This document shows, piece by piece, positions 16,141-27,114 of a stretch of 64,000 nt of DNA (position 1 is the first letter of the stretch; every line of letters starts with the position of its first letter). Source of the DNA: Pantoea eucrina (GTDB lineage: Bacteria; Pseudomonadota; Gammaproteobacteria; Enterobacterales; Enterobacteriaceae). Both the position numbers and the translations under genes were made by a program. Location of the stretch: assembly GCF_002095385.1 (NCBI RefSeq), contig NZ_MIPP01000015.1, positions 1-64,000 of the forward strand, written 5' to 3'. The notes beneath the pieces were generated by a model. That model ran no database searches, was not told where the DNA came from, and saw only the letters and a list, made by a program, of their open reading frames with translations.

Positions 16141-17780
16141 TGTTTCGCCCTCTTTGGCTGCGGATCCTGGCCTGGCTTCGCTTCAAATACCAGGGCATTG
16201 CTTTTCGCATTCAGCGTTTTCAGCACTGGCTGCAGCTCACGCAGCACCTGATCAAGCCGCTGCATATCTCCCACCAGTTTATTGTACGCTGGCGATCCCG
16301 GCTGCAGCCCTTTCATGCTGCGGTTGAGTTCACGCAGCGTCTGCTGCATATCAGCAGGCAATGTTTTCATTGCCGGACTGCCGGTAAGCTGGTTCAGATT
16401 ATTCAGCGTATTCTGCAGCTGACGCAGCGTGCGCTGACTCTCTTTCAGCGTGCCGGTCGCCTCATTAATCATCGGATTAAGCGGCAGCGCATTGATCTTA
16501 TCCAGCGCCGCCATCAGCTTCTGCTGGATCTGGCTGAGACCACCGCTGACGGTAGGGATCACCTCAAGACCTGCTACGCTGTTCGGTCCTTTATAGGCTG
16601 GCGCTTTATCGTAGAAATCGAGATCGACAAACAGCGCGCCGGAGAGCAGGTTGCCGGTTTTCAGCGTGCCGCGCAGGCCACGTTTCTTCCCATCCTGCAG
16701 ATGCTGCTCCAGATTAAAATCACTGCCCAGTCGTGCGGTAAAGCGATCGGGTTCGATGCGAATCAGCACCGGCACGCGATAATCTGTGTTCAGCGCCTGG
16801 TCCATACCCGGGATCATATAAGGCACCTGCGCGACGGTTCCCAGACGAATACCGCGGAACTCAACCGGTGCACCCACCTGCAGGCCGCGAATCGAATCAC
16901 TGAAGAACATCAGGAAATCAGTGTGTCGGGTATAGAGTGAATCCTGAATGCTGCGCTGATCGTCATACAGATGATAATCCGCTTTGTTCTGTGCGACCTC
17001 ACCCAGATCCCAGCCATCCGGTACGTCAAAGCTGACGCCGCCGCTAAACAGCGTGGTCAGTGAACCCATCTCCACGCGCATCCCCGAAGCAGACATATCA
17101 ACGGCAATGCCGCTGTCTTTCCAGAAACGCACATTCGTGGTCACCAGCCGGTCATAAGGCGCAGTGACAAACAGCTGATAGGTCATCATACGTTTGTCAG
17201 TATCAAAGGTGCTGGTTTCCACCGTGCCGACGCGGTAACCGCGGAACAGCACCGGATCGCCCGGATTGAGCTGACCCGCTTTGTTGCTGTCGAGCACAAT
17301 GCGGACCCCTTTCGCATCCGGCGGCGCCAGCGGCGGTGAATCGAGCAGCTGATAATGCTCCGGCTGTTCGCCTTTTGCACCGGGCTGCAGCTCGATATAG
17401 GCGCCTGAAAGCAGTGTGCCAAGACCGGTGATCCCTTCGCGTCCAATCTGCGGTTTAACCACCCAGAACACGCTGTCTTTATAAAGCAGCTTCTCCATGC
17501 CGGCGTTCAGACGGGCTGTGATCTCGACGTGATGCAAATCGTCAGTCAGCACCGCACTCTCTACGGTGCCCACATCCACACTGCGGCTTTTGATAGTGGT
17601 TTTACCCGCCACGATGCCTTCGGCGTTTTCGGTGATCAGCGTCACCAGCGGCCCCTGGTGGCTGAAGTGATAAAAAAGGATCCACCCGCCGATCAACAGC
17701 GTAACGATGGGTACGATCCAGACTGGCGACCAGCGTTTGATCTGATCGACCTTAGCAGTCCCGTGATTGTTGTCCGTCAA
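16137..17780 (-). CDS. pqiB: MCE-domain envelope-spanning protein PqiB
   Basis: The 547-residue protein has one N-terminal membrane helix (about 19-40, VWIVPIVTLLIGGWILFYHF), then three MCE domains (about 45-135, 160-265 and 285-395). A long C-terminal helical region follows (LRQLQNTLNNLNQL onward) that builds a coiled-coil needle. Hexamers form a tunnel across the periplasm for lipid movement between the membranes. It overlaps pqiA by 29 bases upstream and pqiC by four downstream. Length matches E. coli PqiB (546). Confidence 0.96.
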   Translation of the reverse strand: MTDNNHGTAKVDQIKRWSPVWIVPIVTLLIGGWILFYHFSHQGPLVTLITENAEGIVAGKTTIKSRSVDVGTVESAVLTDDLHHVEITARLNAGMEKLLYKDSVFWVVKPQIGREGITGLGTLLSGAYIELQPGAKGEQPEHYQLLDSPPLAPPDAKGVRIVLDSNKAGQLNPGDPVLFRGYRVGTVETSTFDTDKRMMTYQLFVTAPYDRLVTTNVRFWKDSGIAVDMSASGMRVEMGSLTTLFSGGVSFDVPDGWDLGEVAQNKADYHLYDDQRSIQDSLYTRHTDFLMFFSDSIRGLQVGAPVEFRGIRLGTVAQVPYMIPGMDQALNTDYRVPVLIRIEPDRFTARLGSDFNLEQHLQDGKKRGLRGTLKTGNLLSGALFVDLDFYDKAPAYKGPNSVAGLEVIPTVSGGLSQIQQKLMAALDKINALPLNPMINEATGTLKESQRTLRQLQNTLNNLNQLTGSPAMKTLPADMQQTLRELNRSMKGLQPGSPAYNKLVGDMQRLDQVLRELQPVLKTLNAKSNALVFEAKPGQDPQPKRAKQ

Positions 17781-19038
17781 GACGCGACTCCTTACGTTCA
17801 GTTTCCTGTTGGCGATCCCAAATCAGACGCGGATCGAATGTAATAGCGGCAAACATGGTCAATATCACCACCAGGGCAAACAGCAGCGCGCCCGGCGCGG
17901 GATAGACGTTCATCAGCTGTCCCATGCGCACCAGCGCAGAGAGCACGGCGATAACAAACACATCGATCATCGACCAGCGACCAACAAACTCCACCACTTC
18001 GTAGATCAGATGCATTTTTTCGCCATCCCGCTGGCCGCGCCCGCTGGCGTGCCAGCAGAGCCAGCCAATAGCGACCATTTTCAGCGAGGGCACCATAATA
18101 CTGGCGATAAAAATCACCAGTGCAACGGGCCAGGAACCATCGCTCATCAGCAGGATAACGCCGCCCATGATCGTTGAGGGATACTGGGAACCCAGCGTCT
18201 CAGTCACCATGATCGGCATAATATTAGACGGGATATAGAGCATAACGGAAGTCAGCAGCAGCGCCAGCGTCCACTGCAGGCTATGTCTGCGGCGCGGTGC
18301 CGCGGCTACCCCGCAGCGATCGCAGCGCGGCTGCGTCGCCGGCAGAATAGCCGTACAGCAGGGGCAGCTGCGCAGCCCCTGCTGCAGACCACTTTTTCCC
18401 GCCTGCGGCGTAAACGGCAGCGCGGGCAGCGCGTCGATTTGTTGCCAGACCCAGCGCCGATCCACACACTGAAACGCGCGCAGCTGCAGCAGGCAGAACA
18501 GGCACCAGGGCCAGAAGCTGCTGCCTAAGCCGATCTCGCCATACGCCATCAGCTTGACGAAACTCACCAGCACGCCGGCCATAAAGATCTCTGCCATGCC
18601 CCAGCTGCGCAGCTGAAAAAGAATACGCGCCAGTCCCCGCCGCAGCGGGTGCGGCAGAGCAATCCGGTTGACCAGCAGCAAAATCGTCACCATGCAGAAA
18701 GCCGGAATACCCTGCACAAACAGCAGAAACAGGGAAGCCAGGCTGCGGTAATCCTCCCGCACCATGACGCGCGGGATCTCCGGCAGCGTAATGCGGCTGG
18801 AGAGACCGGCGACGTGCATATCGATAAACGGAAACAGATTGGCCAGCACCAGCATAAACAGCGCCGCCAGCGCATAACCGGTTGGACGCTTGCGCGGTTC
18901 ATGCCAGTTAGCCAGCAGCTGCGTATGGCAGCGCGGGCAGCGGGCACGGCTGCCCGCCGGCACAGCGGGCAGCCTGACGGTTAAATCACACTGTGGACAG
19001 AGCATCCACTGCTGCGCCTGCGGCGACGTTGCGCACAT
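17752..19038 (-). CDS. pqiA: Inner-membrane protein PqiA
   Basis: The 428-residue polytopic protein consists of two homologous halves. Each half starts with a rubredoxin-like zinc ribbon (CPQCDLTVRL...CPRC at the N terminus; CPCC...CDRCG in the middle) and continues with about four membrane helices containing the FVGRWSMIDVFVIAVLSALVRM-type motif. It is the inner-membrane component paired with PqiB. In E. coli the operon is induced by paraquat via SoxRS. It follows uup after 16 bases. Confidence 0.95.
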   Translation of the reverse strand: MCATSPQAQQWMLCPQCDLTVRLPAVPAGSRARCPRCHTQLLANWHEPRKRPTGYALAALFMLVLANLFPFIDMHVAGLSSRITLPEIPRVMVREDYRSLASLFLLFVQGIPAFCMVTILLLVNRIALPHPLRRGLARILFQLRSWGMAEIFMAGVLVSFVKLMAYGEIGLGSSFWPWCLFCLLQLRAFQCVDRRWVWQQIDALPALPFTPQAGKSGLQQGLRSCPCCTAILPATQPRCDRCGVAAAPRRRHSLQWTLALLLTSVMLYIPSNIMPIMVTETLGSQYPSTIMGGVILLMSDGSWPVALVIFIASIMVPSLKMVAIGWLCWHASGRGQRDGEKMHLIYEVVEFVGRWSMIDVFVIAVLSALVRMGQLMNVYPAPGALLFALVVILTMFAAITFDPRLIWDRQQETERKESRLDGQQSRDC

Positions 19039-19054
19039 GCCCTTTTCCTCTGTG

Positions 19055-20962
19055 TTATGCGCCGTTTTTCAGCGCTTCCAGCTCTTCCCAGCGGGCAAAG
19101 GCGGTTTCCAGCTCCTGCTCCGTCTGCGCCAGCGTATCCAGCACCGGCTGCGTTTTTTCATGCGGCTGACTGAAGAAATCGGGATGGCTCATCTGCGCCT
19201 GCAGCTCACCAATCCGCGCTTCCAGCTGCTCCAGCTTTTGCGGCAGCTGTTCCAGTTCACGCGTCAGGTTATAGCTTAGCTTGCCTGCGCTGCGTTTGGC
19301 GGTTTCATTTTTTTCAGCCGTTTTCACCGGCGCGGAAACCGTCGGGGCAACACGCGTCTGTTTGTACGCCGCGCGCTGCTGCTGCGCATCATGATAGCCG
19401 CCCACAAACGCGCCCACTTCGCCGTTGCCTTCAAATATCCAGCATTCGGTAACGGTGTTATCCACAAACTGACGATCGTGGCTGACCAGCAGTACGGTGC
19501 CCTGATATCCGTCGACCAGCTCTTCCAGCAGCTCCAGCGTTTCAACGTCCAGATCGTTGGTCGGTTCATCGAGGATCAGCAGGTTGCTGGGCTTCAGGAA
19601 CAGCCGCGCCAGCAGCAGGCGATTGCGCTCTCCGCCCGACAGCGCGCGTACCGGCGTCATGGCGCGTTTCGGATGGAACAGAAAGTCCTGCAGGTAACCC
19701 AGCACGTGACGGGGTTTGCCGTTGACCATCACTTCCTGTTTGCCTTCCGCGAGGTTATCCATCACGGTCCGGTCCGGATCGAGTTCAGCGCGATGCTGAT
19801 CGAAATAGGCAATTTCAAGCTTGGTGCCGCAGTGCACCCGTCCACTGTCCGCTTTCAGCTGCCCCAGCATCAGGCGCAGCAGCGTGGTTTTTCCGCAGCC
19901 GTTAGGCCCAATCAGCGCAATCTTATCGCCGCGCTGGACCTGGGCTGAAAAGTCTTTAACCAGCGTTTTGCCTTCGACGCCGTAGTTTACATTCTCCAGC
20001 TCAAAGACAATTTTTCCGGAGCGGGCCGCTTCGCCGACCTGCATATTGGCTTTGCCCATCACGTCACGACGCTCGGAACGTTCGCGACGCAGCGCTTTCA
20101 GTGCCCGCACGCGGCCTTCATTGCGGGTACGACGCGCCTTGATCCCCTGACGGATCCACACCTCTTCCTGCGCCAGCTTGCGGTCAAATTCAGCATTCTG
20201 CATCTCCTCAACCCGCAGCGCCTCCTCTTTACCCACCAGGAACTGATCGTAATCTCCCGGCCAGGAGACCAGCTTGCCGCGATCGAGATCGACAATGCGC
20301 GTCGCCATATTGCGGATAAACGAGCGGTCATGCGAAATAAACACGATGCTGCCGGTAAAGGTTTTCAGGAACGTTTCCAGCCAGTCGATCGTTTCAATAT
20401 CGAGGTGGTTAGTAGGCTCATCCAGCATCAGCACGCGTGGGTTACTGACCAGCGCACGGCCCAGGGCCGCTTTACGCAGCCAGCCGCCGGAGAGCGAAGA
20501 GAGTTCTGTATCAGCCTGCAGGCCAATCTGCTGCAGAACATCGTTGATACGGCTGTCGAGCTGCCAGAGATTCTGGTGATCGAGAATCGTCTGCAGCCGG
20601 CCCATTTCATTGAGGTTTTTCTCGCTCGGATCCTCCATCACTTTATGCGAAATGGCGTGATAGGCTTTGAGATGCTCCGCCTGCTCGGCCACGCCCTCAG
20701 CGACAAAGTCATACACCGAACCGGTAATGTTACGCGGCGGATCCTGCTGCAGGCGCGAAACGATCAGGTCCTGCTCATAGATGATACGCCCATCATCCAG
20801 CGGCTGTTCGCCGTTGATGATTTTCATTAATGTGGATTTACCGGCACCGTTACGGCCCACCAGACAGACGCGTTCGCCCTCTTCGATGTGCAGTTCGGTA
20901 TTATCCAGCAGCGGTGCGTCACTGAATGAGAGGTAGGCACCATGGATACTGATCAACGACAT
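19055..20962 (-). CDS. uup: ABC-F ATPase Uup
   Basis: The 635-residue soluble protein has two ABC domains in one chain. The first has Walker A GRNGAGKST (about 36-44) and signature LSGGWLRKAAL; the second has Walker A GPNGCGKTT and signature LSGGERNRLLL, with Walker B LLILDEPTNDLD. A coiled-coil C-terminal domain (after about 550) binds DNA in E. coli Uup. It influences precise excision of transposons and, like other ABC-F proteins, ribosome function. It lies five bases after rlmKL. Confidence 0.96.
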   Translation of the reverse strand: MSLISIHGAYLSFSDAPLLDNTELHIEEGERVCLVGRNGAGKSTLMKIINGEQPLDDGRIIYEQDLIVSRLQQDPPRNITGSVYDFVAEGVAEQAEHLKAYHAISHKVMEDPSEKNLNEMGRLQTILDHQNLWQLDSRINDVLQQIGLQADTELSSLSGGWLRKAALGRALVSNPRVLMLDEPTNHLDIETIDWLETFLKTFTGSIVFISHDRSFIRNMATRIVDLDRGKLVSWPGDYDQFLVGKEEALRVEEMQNAEFDRKLAQEEVWIRQGIKARRTRNEGRVRALKALRRERSERRDVMGKANMQVGEAARSGKIVFELENVNYGVEGKTLVKDFSAQVQRGDKIALIGPNGCGKTTLLRLMLGQLKADSGRVHCGTKLEIAYFDQHRAELDPDRTVMDNLAEGKQEVMVNGKPRHVLGYLQDFLFHPKRAMTPVRALSGGERNRLLLARLFLKPSNLLILDEPTNDLDVETLELLEELVDGYQGTVLLVSHDRQFVDNTVTECWIFEGNGEVGAFVGGYHDAQQQRAAYKQTRVAPTVSAPVKTAEKNETAKRSAGKLSYNLTRELEQLPQKLEQLEARIGELQAQMSHPDFFSQPHEKTQPVLDTLAQTEQELETAFARWEELEALKNGA

Positions 20963-20967
20963 ATAAA

Positions 20968-23085
20968 TTATTCCTTACCGGCGTGGCTGACCAGCCAGCA
21001 GTTGTGAATTTGACGATTACGGGCAAAGTCCTGTGACAGGGTTTTTTGCGTGATCTCCTGCGCCTGCAGACCGAGCCGTTGCAGGCCCTCCAGATCCATT
21101 TTGAAGCCGCGCTTGTTGTTGGAGAACATAATGGTGCCGCCGCGACGCAGCATGCGCTTCAGGTTTTGCAGCAGCATCAGATGATCGCGCTGCACATCAA
21201 AATCCGCCTCCATACGCTTGGAGTTGGAGAAGGTCGGCGGATCGATAAAAATCAGGTCAAACTGCTCGTCGCTTTCACGCAGCCAGCTCAGGCAGTCGGC
21301 GTGCAGCAGGCGATGCTGACGGCCGGTCAGACCATTAATGCGCAGGTTGCGCTCTGCCCACTCAAGGTAGGTACGCGACATGTCAACCGTAGTGGTGGAT
21401 TTTGCCCCGCCCAGCCCGGCGTGCACGCTGGCGCTGCCGGTGTAAGAGAACAGGTTCAGGAAGTCTTTACCTTTACTCATCTCGCCGAGCATCTGCCGCG
21501 CGATACGGTGATCGAGGAACAGGCCGGTATCAAGGTAGTCAGTAAGATTAACCAGCAGCCGGGCATTGAACTCCTGTACTTCAAAGAATTCGCCCTTTTC
21601 TCCCAGTTTTTGATACTGATTTTTGCCCTTTTGCCGCTCGCGGGTTTTCAACACCAGCCTGTTAGCCGGGATCTCCAGCACGCTGAGCGTGGCGCTGATG
21701 ACATCAAACAGCCGCTGGCGCGCTTTGGCCGCGTCGATGGTTTTTGGTGGCGCGTACTCCTGCACCACCACCCAGTCGGCGTAGCGATCCACTGCAACAT
21801 TGTATTCCGGCAGATCGGCATCATAAAGGCGGTAGCACTCAATGCCCGACTGACGCGCCCATTTCTCCAGCTTCTTCAGGTTCTTGCGCAGGCGGTTTGC
21901 GAAATCTTCCGCAATCTGCGCGCTGCCAGCCGCACCGGACGCCGCCAGCTGATAATTTTTCTGCACGCACTCCAGCGGGCCATTTTTCGCTTTAAACTGG
22001 CGCTCCGCGCGCAGCTGCAGGCAGCTCAGCAGATCGGGTGAGGCGCTGAACAGCGACAGATTCCAGCCGCCAAACTGCTGCTTCATAATGCGGCCCAGCT
22101 GGCTGTGCAGCGCAATCAGCGCCGGCTCGCTCTCCAGACGCTCACCATAAGGCGGGTTACTCAGCACCGTTCCGGTCACGCTTTTATCGTCAAGCGGATT
22201 ACTCAGCTTCAGCACATCCTGCTGCGCAAAGGTGAAAAGCTCGAAGACGCCGGCACGACGCGCGTTAGCGCGCGCCCACTCCAGCACGCGGCCATCGTTA
22301 TCATAACCAAAGAAGCGTGCCTGGGCGGCTGCGGTGCCAGCCCGCGCGCGCTGCAGCGCTTCGCTGCGCAGCTCCTGCCACAGCGCTGCGTTATGCTGCT
22401 TCCAGCGGCTAAAGCCCCAGTGGCTGCGCAGCAGACCCGGCGCGCGATCGCAGGCAATTAAGGCCGCCTCAATCAGCAGCGTGCCGGAACCGCACATGGG
22501 ATCCAGCAGCGGCGTTTCCGGCTGCCAGCCGGAACGCATAACAATGGCAGCCGCCAGATTCTCTTTCAGCGGCGCCTGACCGGTCTGCTGACGATAGCCG
22601 CGCTGATGCAGCGCGGTGCCGCTGAGATCCAGTGCGATGCTGACGCGATCTTTATTCAGCCAGGCGTTAATGCGAATACCGGGCTGCTCGCGATCCACGC
22701 TGGGGCGCGGCAGATCCTGACGGGTAAAGCAGTCAACGATCGCATCTTTAATTCGCAGCGCGCCAAACTGGCTGTTGCGGATAACGTCGTTGGTGCCGCT
22801 GAAATGGATGGCAAAGGTGGTTTCGCTGTCAAACAGCTCAGCCCAGGGGATACTCTGCGCGCCGACATAGAGATCGAGGTCACTCCAGACACCGAATTCT
22901 CCCAGCGGCAGCAAAATACGTGAAGCCAGACGGCTCCACAGCAGGCTTTGATACATTACGCGATCGTCGGCACGGAAGTGGACGCCGCCCTGCACCACCT
23001 GCAAATCCTGCGCGCCCAGCGCGTCCAGCTCAGTTTTCAACAGCTCTTCGAGCCCACGCGCCGTACTGGCAAACAGAGAATTCAT
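20968..23085 (-). CDS. rlmL: Bifunctional 23S rRNA methyltransferase RlmKL
   Basis: The roughly 705-residue fusion enzyme makes m2G2445 (N-terminal RlmL) and m7G2069 (C-terminal RlmK) in 23S rRNA. The order is a THUMP domain (about 45-155), the RlmL Rossmann fold with [14 protein letters not shown] and the catalytic motif [10 protein letters not shown], then the RlmK domain with [17 protein letters not shown] and [13 protein letters not shown]. The ATG at 23085 corresponds to the E. coli start [16 protein letters not shown]; a frame 12 codons longer has no supporting homology. It is the first gene of the leftward rlmKL-uup-pqiABC run and is divergent from ycbX. Confidence 0.96.
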   Translation of the reverse strand: MNSLFASTARGLEELLKTELDALGAQDLQVVQGGVHFRADDRVMYQSLLWSRLASRILLPLGEFGVWSDLDLYVGAQSIPWAELFDSETTFAIHFSGTNDVIRNSQFGALRIKDAIVDCFTRQDLPRPSVDREQPGIRINAWLNKDRVSIALDLSGTALHQRGYRQQTGQAPLKENLAAAIVMRSGWQPETPLLDPMCGSGTLLIEAALIACDRAPGLLRSHWGFSRWKQHNAALWQELRSEALQRARAGTAAAQARFFGYDNDGRVLEWARANARRAGVFELFTFAQQDVLKLSNPLDDKSVTGTVLSNPPYGERLESEPALIALHSQLGRIMKQQFGGWNLSLFSASPDLLSCLQLRAERQFKAKNGPLECVQKNYQLAASGAAGSAQIAEDFANRLRKNLKKLEKWARQSGIECYRLYDADLPEYNVAVDRYADWVVVQEYAPPKTIDAAKARQRLFDVISATLSVLEIPANRLVLKTRERQKGKNQYQKLGEKGEFFEVQEFNARLLVNLTDYLDTGLFLDHRIARQMLGEMSKGKDFLNLFSYTGSASVHAGLGGAKSTTTVDMSRTYLEWAERNLRINGLTGRQHRLLHADCLSWLRESDEQFDLIFIDPPTFSNSKRMEADFDVQRDHLMLLQNLKRMLRRGGTIMFSNNKRGFKMDLEGLQRLGLQAQEITQKTLSQDFARNRQIHNCWLVSHAGKE

Positions 23086-23181
23086 ATCGTCACTTATACT
23101 CTTGCTAAAATTGCTGCGCATTATAGCGAATCAGCGTCCTATGTCATAAAGTTAGCTTCTTTTTGTCTGCATGGAGCGATG

Positions 23182-24291
23182 ATGATTACCTTATCCCGTC
23201 TTTATATTCACCCGGTCAAATCGATGCGCGGCCTGCAGCAGTCGCATGCACAGGTGCTGCAGAGCGGTCTGGCGTTTGATCGCATCTTTATGATCACCGA
23301 GCCTGACGGGACGTTCATCACCGCCCGGCAGTTTCCGCAGCTGGTGCGTTTTACGCCGGTTGTGCTGCCGGATGGCCTGCTGATTAACGCGCCGGACGGT
23401 CAGCAGGCGCTGATCCGCTATGCCGACTTTGCAGCAGAAGAGAGCGAAACCGTTGTCTGGGGCAACACCTTTACTGCCCGCATCGCGCCGGAAGCGATTA
23501 ACCGCTGGCTGAGCGACTATTTTCCGCGCCCGGTACAGCTGCGCTGGACAGGTGAGACGCCGACGCGGCGCGTAAAGCGCTTTGACGCCGTGCCGCTCGG
23601 CTTTGCCGACGGCTATCCGTTTCTGCTGGTCAATATGGCGTCGATGCAGGATCTGCAGCAGCGCTGCCCGGCTGGCGTACGCGTAGAGCAGTTTCGCCCT
23701 AACCTGGTGGTCAGCGGTGCCCCCGCCTGGGATGAAGATAGCTGGAAGCGGCTGCAAATCGGTGACGTTGAGTTTGTCGTGCCGAAACCGTGCAGCCGCT
23801 GCATATTTACCACTATCGGGACAGAGAACGGAGAGAAACATCCGGCGGGTGAGCCGCTGACCACGCTGCAGGGCTTTCGCAGCGCGCAGGATGGCAGCGG
23901 TGATATCGATTTTGGCCTCAATCTGATAGCCCTGAACAGCGGGCTGATCCGCAGCGGGGACAGCGTGACGATTCTGGAACGCCATACCCCGCGCGTCTAT
24001 GGTGCCGGCAAAACAGAAGCTTCGCTGACAGCAGAGCCAGGTGCGCCTGCCAGCGTCACCATTACCTGTCAGGGCCGGCGTTTTGAGGGAGATAATCAGC
24101 AGGTATTACTGGAGCAGCTGGAGATGGCCGGGTTTCGTATTCCCTACTCCTGCCGGGCCGGGCTGTGCGGCAGCTGTAAAGTCACGCTGGTCGCCGGCAC
24201 CGTCAGGCCGTTAAAGCAGAGCGCCGTACGTGCTGACGGCACTATTCTGAGCTGCAGCTGTATTCCGGACAGTGATATTGAGCTGGGATAA
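23182..24291 (+). CDS. ycbX: MOSC and 2Fe-2S ferredoxin protein YcbX
   Basis: The 369-residue protein has an N-terminal beta-barrel MOSC_N domain ([17 protein letters not shown]), a MOSC domain with the molybdenum-binding cysteine in [11 protein letters not shown], and a C-terminal 2Fe-2S ferredoxin domain with [10 protein letters not shown] and SCSC. E. coli YcbX with molybdenum cofactor detoxifies N-hydroxylated base analogues such as 6-hydroxylaminopurine. The second of two tandem ATGs (23182) has GGAG five bases before it and gives the E. coli length. The frame upstream is shadowed by rlmKL. Confidence 0.94.
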   Translation: MITLSRLYIHPVKSMRGLQQSHAQVLQSGLAFDRIFMITEPDGTFITARQFPQLVRFTPVVLPDGLLINAPDGQQALIRYADFAAEESETVVWGNTFTARIAPEAINRWLSDYFPRPVQLRWTGETPTRRVKRFDAVPLGFADGYPFLLVNMASMQDLQQRCPAGVRVEQFRPNLVVSGAPAWDEDSWKRLQIGDVEFVVPKPCSRCIFTTIGTENGEKHPAGEPLTTLQGFRSAQDGSGDIDFGLNLIALNSGLIRSGDSVTILERHTPRVYGAGKTEASLTAEPGAPASVTITCQGRRFEGDNQQVLLEQLEMAGFRIPYSCRAGLCGSCKVTLVAGTVRPLKQSAVRADGTILSCSCIPDSDIELG

Positions 24292-24294
24292 AAT

Positions 24295-24831
24295 CTAAAC
24301 CGCGCGCGCGTACCAGGTCGCCAGCTGCAGCGGCTGCAGGCGATCGTTCATGATTTTGATCGCATCGCCAAGCTGCATGCTTTTTCCCGCCATGCTCAGT
24401 GCCGGCTGCGCCACCAGACAGAGCGCCGCGTTTTCACTGCTTTCTACTACCAGCAGCTGTGCCTGCTCACCGCTCTCAGCCAGCGTAGCCGTGACCATAT
24501 CGCCCGCGACCGGCTGCCAGCTATGTTTGTGGCTGATGAAGTGCCAGCTTTTTGGCATCAGCGGCTTGAGGAAGCGGCTTGCCACCAGCGCATTCAGGAT
24601 CAGCTCGGCACGCTGATGAGCGGATAATTCACTCTCACGACAGCGGTCATCGAAACTAAAATAGAGTGCGGCATCATCGACGCAAAATCCGCTGCTGTTA
24701 AAAGCGTCGGGCGTCAGCATTTTGCGGGAGAAGCGGGAGCGGAAGAGTGTGCCATCAGCCAAATCAAGCATCATACGGTCATGCTCGGCGTCATAATACC
24801 AGCGCCAGTTGTCATCGGGTTTGATTTTCAT
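24295..24831 (-). CDS. zapC: FtsZ-ring associated protein ZapC
   Basis: The 178-residue cytoplasmic protein matches E. coli ZapC, which bundles FtsZ protofilaments and suppresses its GTPase. The start [27 protein letters not shown] and the region [12 protein letters not shown] are characteristic. The stop is only three bases from the convergent ycbX stop. It lies downstream of pyrD on the same strand, but a possible terminator separates the two. Confidence 0.94.
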   Translation of the reverse strand: MKIKPDDNWRWYYDAEHDRMMLDLADGTLFRSRFSRKMLTPDAFNSSGFCVDDAALYFSFDDRCRESELSAHQRAELILNALVASRFLKPLMPKSWHFISHKHSWQPVAGDMVTATLAESGEQAQLLVVESSENAALCLVAQPALSMAGKSMQLGDAIKIMNDRLQPLQLATWYARAV

Positions 24832-24936
24832 GATGTGCCTTGTGGGATTCTGCTGCGCTAAATGGCGCCTAAAAAATAAAATATCGCTTTAAGCAAAAAG
24901 CTGAAAAATAGAACAACAGGGGAAAATATAAACGAG

Positions 24937-24961
24937 CCAGAGGGAGAAATAAACCCCCTGG
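24937..24961 (-). terminator. Possible terminator after pyrD
   Basis: On the minus strand CCAGGGGG pairs with CCCTCTGG over eight bases (one G-U pair) with an A/T-rich loop, 21 bases past the pyrD stop. The following bases are T-rich but not a clean T run. Confidence 0.45.
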
Positions 24962-24982
24962 CCGGGGAAAGTGAGATATGTC

Positions 24983-25993
24983 TTAGAGGTGGGTCACGAT
25001 ATCTTTAATTAAAGCCGGTCCCTGATAAATAAATCCGGAGTATATCTGCACCAGGGTGGCGCCCGCGGCAATTTTTTCCCGTGCGGCGATGAGTGAATCT
25101 ATTCCACCGGCACCAATAACAGGTAAGCGCCCCTGCAGCTCCTGCGCCAGCCGGCGGATTACCTCTGTGCTGCGCGTCTGTACCGGGCGTCCGCTCAGGC
25201 CGCCCGCTTCATCTGCATGTTTAAGTCCGCTGACCAGCGTACGATCCAGCGTGGTATTGGTTGCAATCACACCATCAATCTGGTGACGCACCAGGCTGTC
25301 AGCAACCTGGATTAATTCCTCCTCAGACAGATCCGGCGCAATCTTTACGGCCACCGGAACATATTTAAGGTGTCGCTGCTGTAGTTCCTGCTGTTTTAAT
25401 TTAATCGCCGCCAGCAAATCGTCCAGCGCATCGCCATATTGCAGCGTACGCAGACCCGGCGTGTTAGGTGAAGAGATATTTATCGCAATATAACCCGCAT
25501 GGGCGTAGACCTTCTCCATGCAGATCAGGTAATCCTCTTTCCCCTGCTCAACCGGGGTATCTTTATTCTTGCCAATATTGATCCCCAGTACGCCTTTAAA
25601 TCGCGCTTTTTTGACGTTCTCTACCAGATGATCAACCCCGTGGTTATTAAATCCCATGCGGTTAATGATGCCGCCCGCCTCAACCAGACGGAACATACGC
25701 GGTTTATCATTTCCGGGCTGCGCACGCGGCGTTACCGTACCGACTTCAATAAAACCAAACCCCATCGCGCCAAACACATCAATGCACTCCGCGTTTTTAT
25801 CCAGCCCGGCCGCCAGACCCAGCGGGTTGGGAAACGTCAGGCCCATACAGCTTACCGGACGCGCCGGCAGCGACTGCCGAATCAGCCCCTCCAGCGGCGT
25901 ACCGCTGATAAAACGCAGCTGCTGGAAAGTGAGTTCATGCGCGCGCTCGGGATCGAGTTTAAACAGGGCGGGCCGGACGATGGGATATAACAT
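24983..25993 (-). CDS. pyrD: Dihydroorotate dehydrogenase (quinone), class 2
   Basis: The 336-residue membrane-associated flavoenzyme oxidises dihydroorotate to orotate with quinone in pyrimidine synthesis. It has the N-terminal amphipathic helix of class 2 enzymes ([20 protein letters not shown]), FMN-binding [11 protein letters not shown], the catalytic serine in [14 protein letters not shown] and the C-terminal IGAGGIDS...[12 protein letters not shown]. coli pyrD is regulated by pyrimidine-dependent start-site choice. Here TTTACT with a 17-base spacer and TACCAT lies about 70 bases before the start and may be the promoter. Confidence 0.97.
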   Translation of the reverse strand: MLYPIVRPALFKLDPERAHELTFQQLRFISGTPLEGLIRQSLPARPVSCMGLTFPNPLGLAAGLDKNAECIDVFGAMGFGFIEVGTVTPRAQPGNDKPRMFRLVEAGGIINRMGFNNHGVDHLVENVKKARFKGVLGINIGKNKDTPVEQGKEDYLICMEKVYAHAGYIAINISSPNTPGLRTLQYGDALDDLLAAIKLKQQELQQRHLKYVPVAVKIAPDLSEEELIQVADSLVRHQIDGVIATNTTLDRTLVSGLKHADEAGGLSGRPVQTRSTEVIRRLAQELQGRLPVIGAGGIDSLIAAREKIAAGATLVQIYSGFIYQGPALIKDIVTHL

Positions 25994-26113
25994 GCACTCT
26001 CCTGAATGGCAGTAAAGGAAGAAACAGCGGGTGCACGGGAAGACGTGCGCCAGAATGGTAAGGTGCTCTGGCGCAAAAGTAAATTAGTGACGAACCTCAG
26101 AACAGGATCGCGA

Positions 26114-27112
26114 TCAACGGCGGGACGAATAACGACTCAGGCGATTACGGCACGCCTGCAGACCGTGATAGAGCGGCGGACAATACCAGAGCAGTTTCAG
26201 CCGGGTATTATGCCGTAATACGCGCCGCACCAGACTGTTTACCCGCGGCTGCCACTCGGCAGGTACTTTAATGCGGTGTTTACGGATCTGTGCCAGGCAG
26301 CCATGCATAATAGTCTGATAGTAGTCATCCAGTAATACCTCATCCTGCGGCAGCTGATGCTCTCGTAAAAACGCTTCACTGCTGTCGCGGGCGATAAAGT
26401 AGTTTTTTATCCAGGAGAAGTCGCGGGTGCTTTGCGACAGCGAACTCTGCATAAAGCGCTTGTAGTAGTAGCTCTCGCCGGTGCAGTAGAAACTGTGCGC
26501 CTGCATATAAAGCGCGAACATAAAAGGCGCATCTTCATGATTCTGAATCGGCAGGAAACTCAGCCCCAGCCGCTCAATCAGCTGCCGGGAAATGATGCTG
26601 CTCCAGATCACCCGGTGGGCCGACTGATGCTGGATCAGCGTGCGCAGACTTTCGCTGCCGCCGGAGAAAAGGCCGCTGACGTGACGCTGATGAATCGTCT
26701 GATAGTGGCGCTGCGGTTCCGGGACGTCGAAAAACATTTTTGCGCCGAAGCAGAACAGCTCAAGTCCGGTATGCTGCGCCTGCGCGCGCCGGAAATCGGC
26801 AAACAGAGTGGCGGAGATAAAGTCATCGGCATCCATAAAATAGAGGAAATCGCCGGTGGCGACCGCCAGCCCTTTCATCCGCGCTGCGCTGACGCCGCCG
26901 CGGTTGCCGCTCAGCAAAGTGACCTGCGGATGCGCCTCAGCGAACGCCGTAAGCCAGCTCACGCTCTCATCCGTTGAGCCGTCGTCAATGATAATAATCT
27001 CATCTGCCGGCGACGTCTGCTGCAGCAGCGACTGCATCGTCTCCGGCAGCCACGGGGCGCAGTTCCAGTTCGGAATAATGACCGATATAGTCGGGACGGA
27101 GCGCGACGTCAT
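26114..27112 (-). CDS. Family 2 glycosyltransferase
   Basis: The 332-residue protein has a GT-A fold. TISVIIPNWNCAPWLPETM (about 8-26) is the start of the fold, IIIDDGSTDES carries the nucleotide-sugar aspartates (Asp43-Asp44), and YFMDADDFI (about 91-99) carries the metal-binding DxD. There is no obvious membrane helix; the C-terminal third is basic (KHRIKVPAEW, RVLRHNTRLK, a final RNRLSRYSSRR), consistent with membrane-surface association. It starts two bases after the flippase stop, so the two are co-transcribed. The donor sugar and acceptor cannot be told from the sequence. The family is certain; the pathway is unknown. Confidence 0.85.
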   Translation of the reverse strand: MTSRSVPTISVIIPNWNCAPWLPETMQSLLQQTSPADEIIIIDDGSTDESVSWLTAFAEAHPQVTLLSGNRGGVSAARMKGLAVATGDFLYFMDADDFISATLFADFRRAQAQHTGLELFCFGAKMFFDVPEPQRHYQTIHQRHVSGLFSGGSESLRTLIQHQSAHRVIWSSIISRQLIERLGLSFLPIQNHEDAPFMFALYMQAHSFYCTGESYYYKRFMQSSLSQSTRDFSWIKNYFIARDSSEAFLREHQLPQDEVLLDDYYQTIMHGCLAQIRKHRIKVPAEWQPRVNSLVRRVLRHNTRLKLLWYCPPLYHGLQACRNRLSRYSSRR

Positions 27113-27114
27113 AC

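Noticed and set aside
21046-22041. 331-codon plus-strand frame inside rlmKL
   Set aside because: It is antisense to a fully conserved methyltransferase gene and its His/Gln/Ala-rich sequence is typical of a shadow of a high-GC coding strand.
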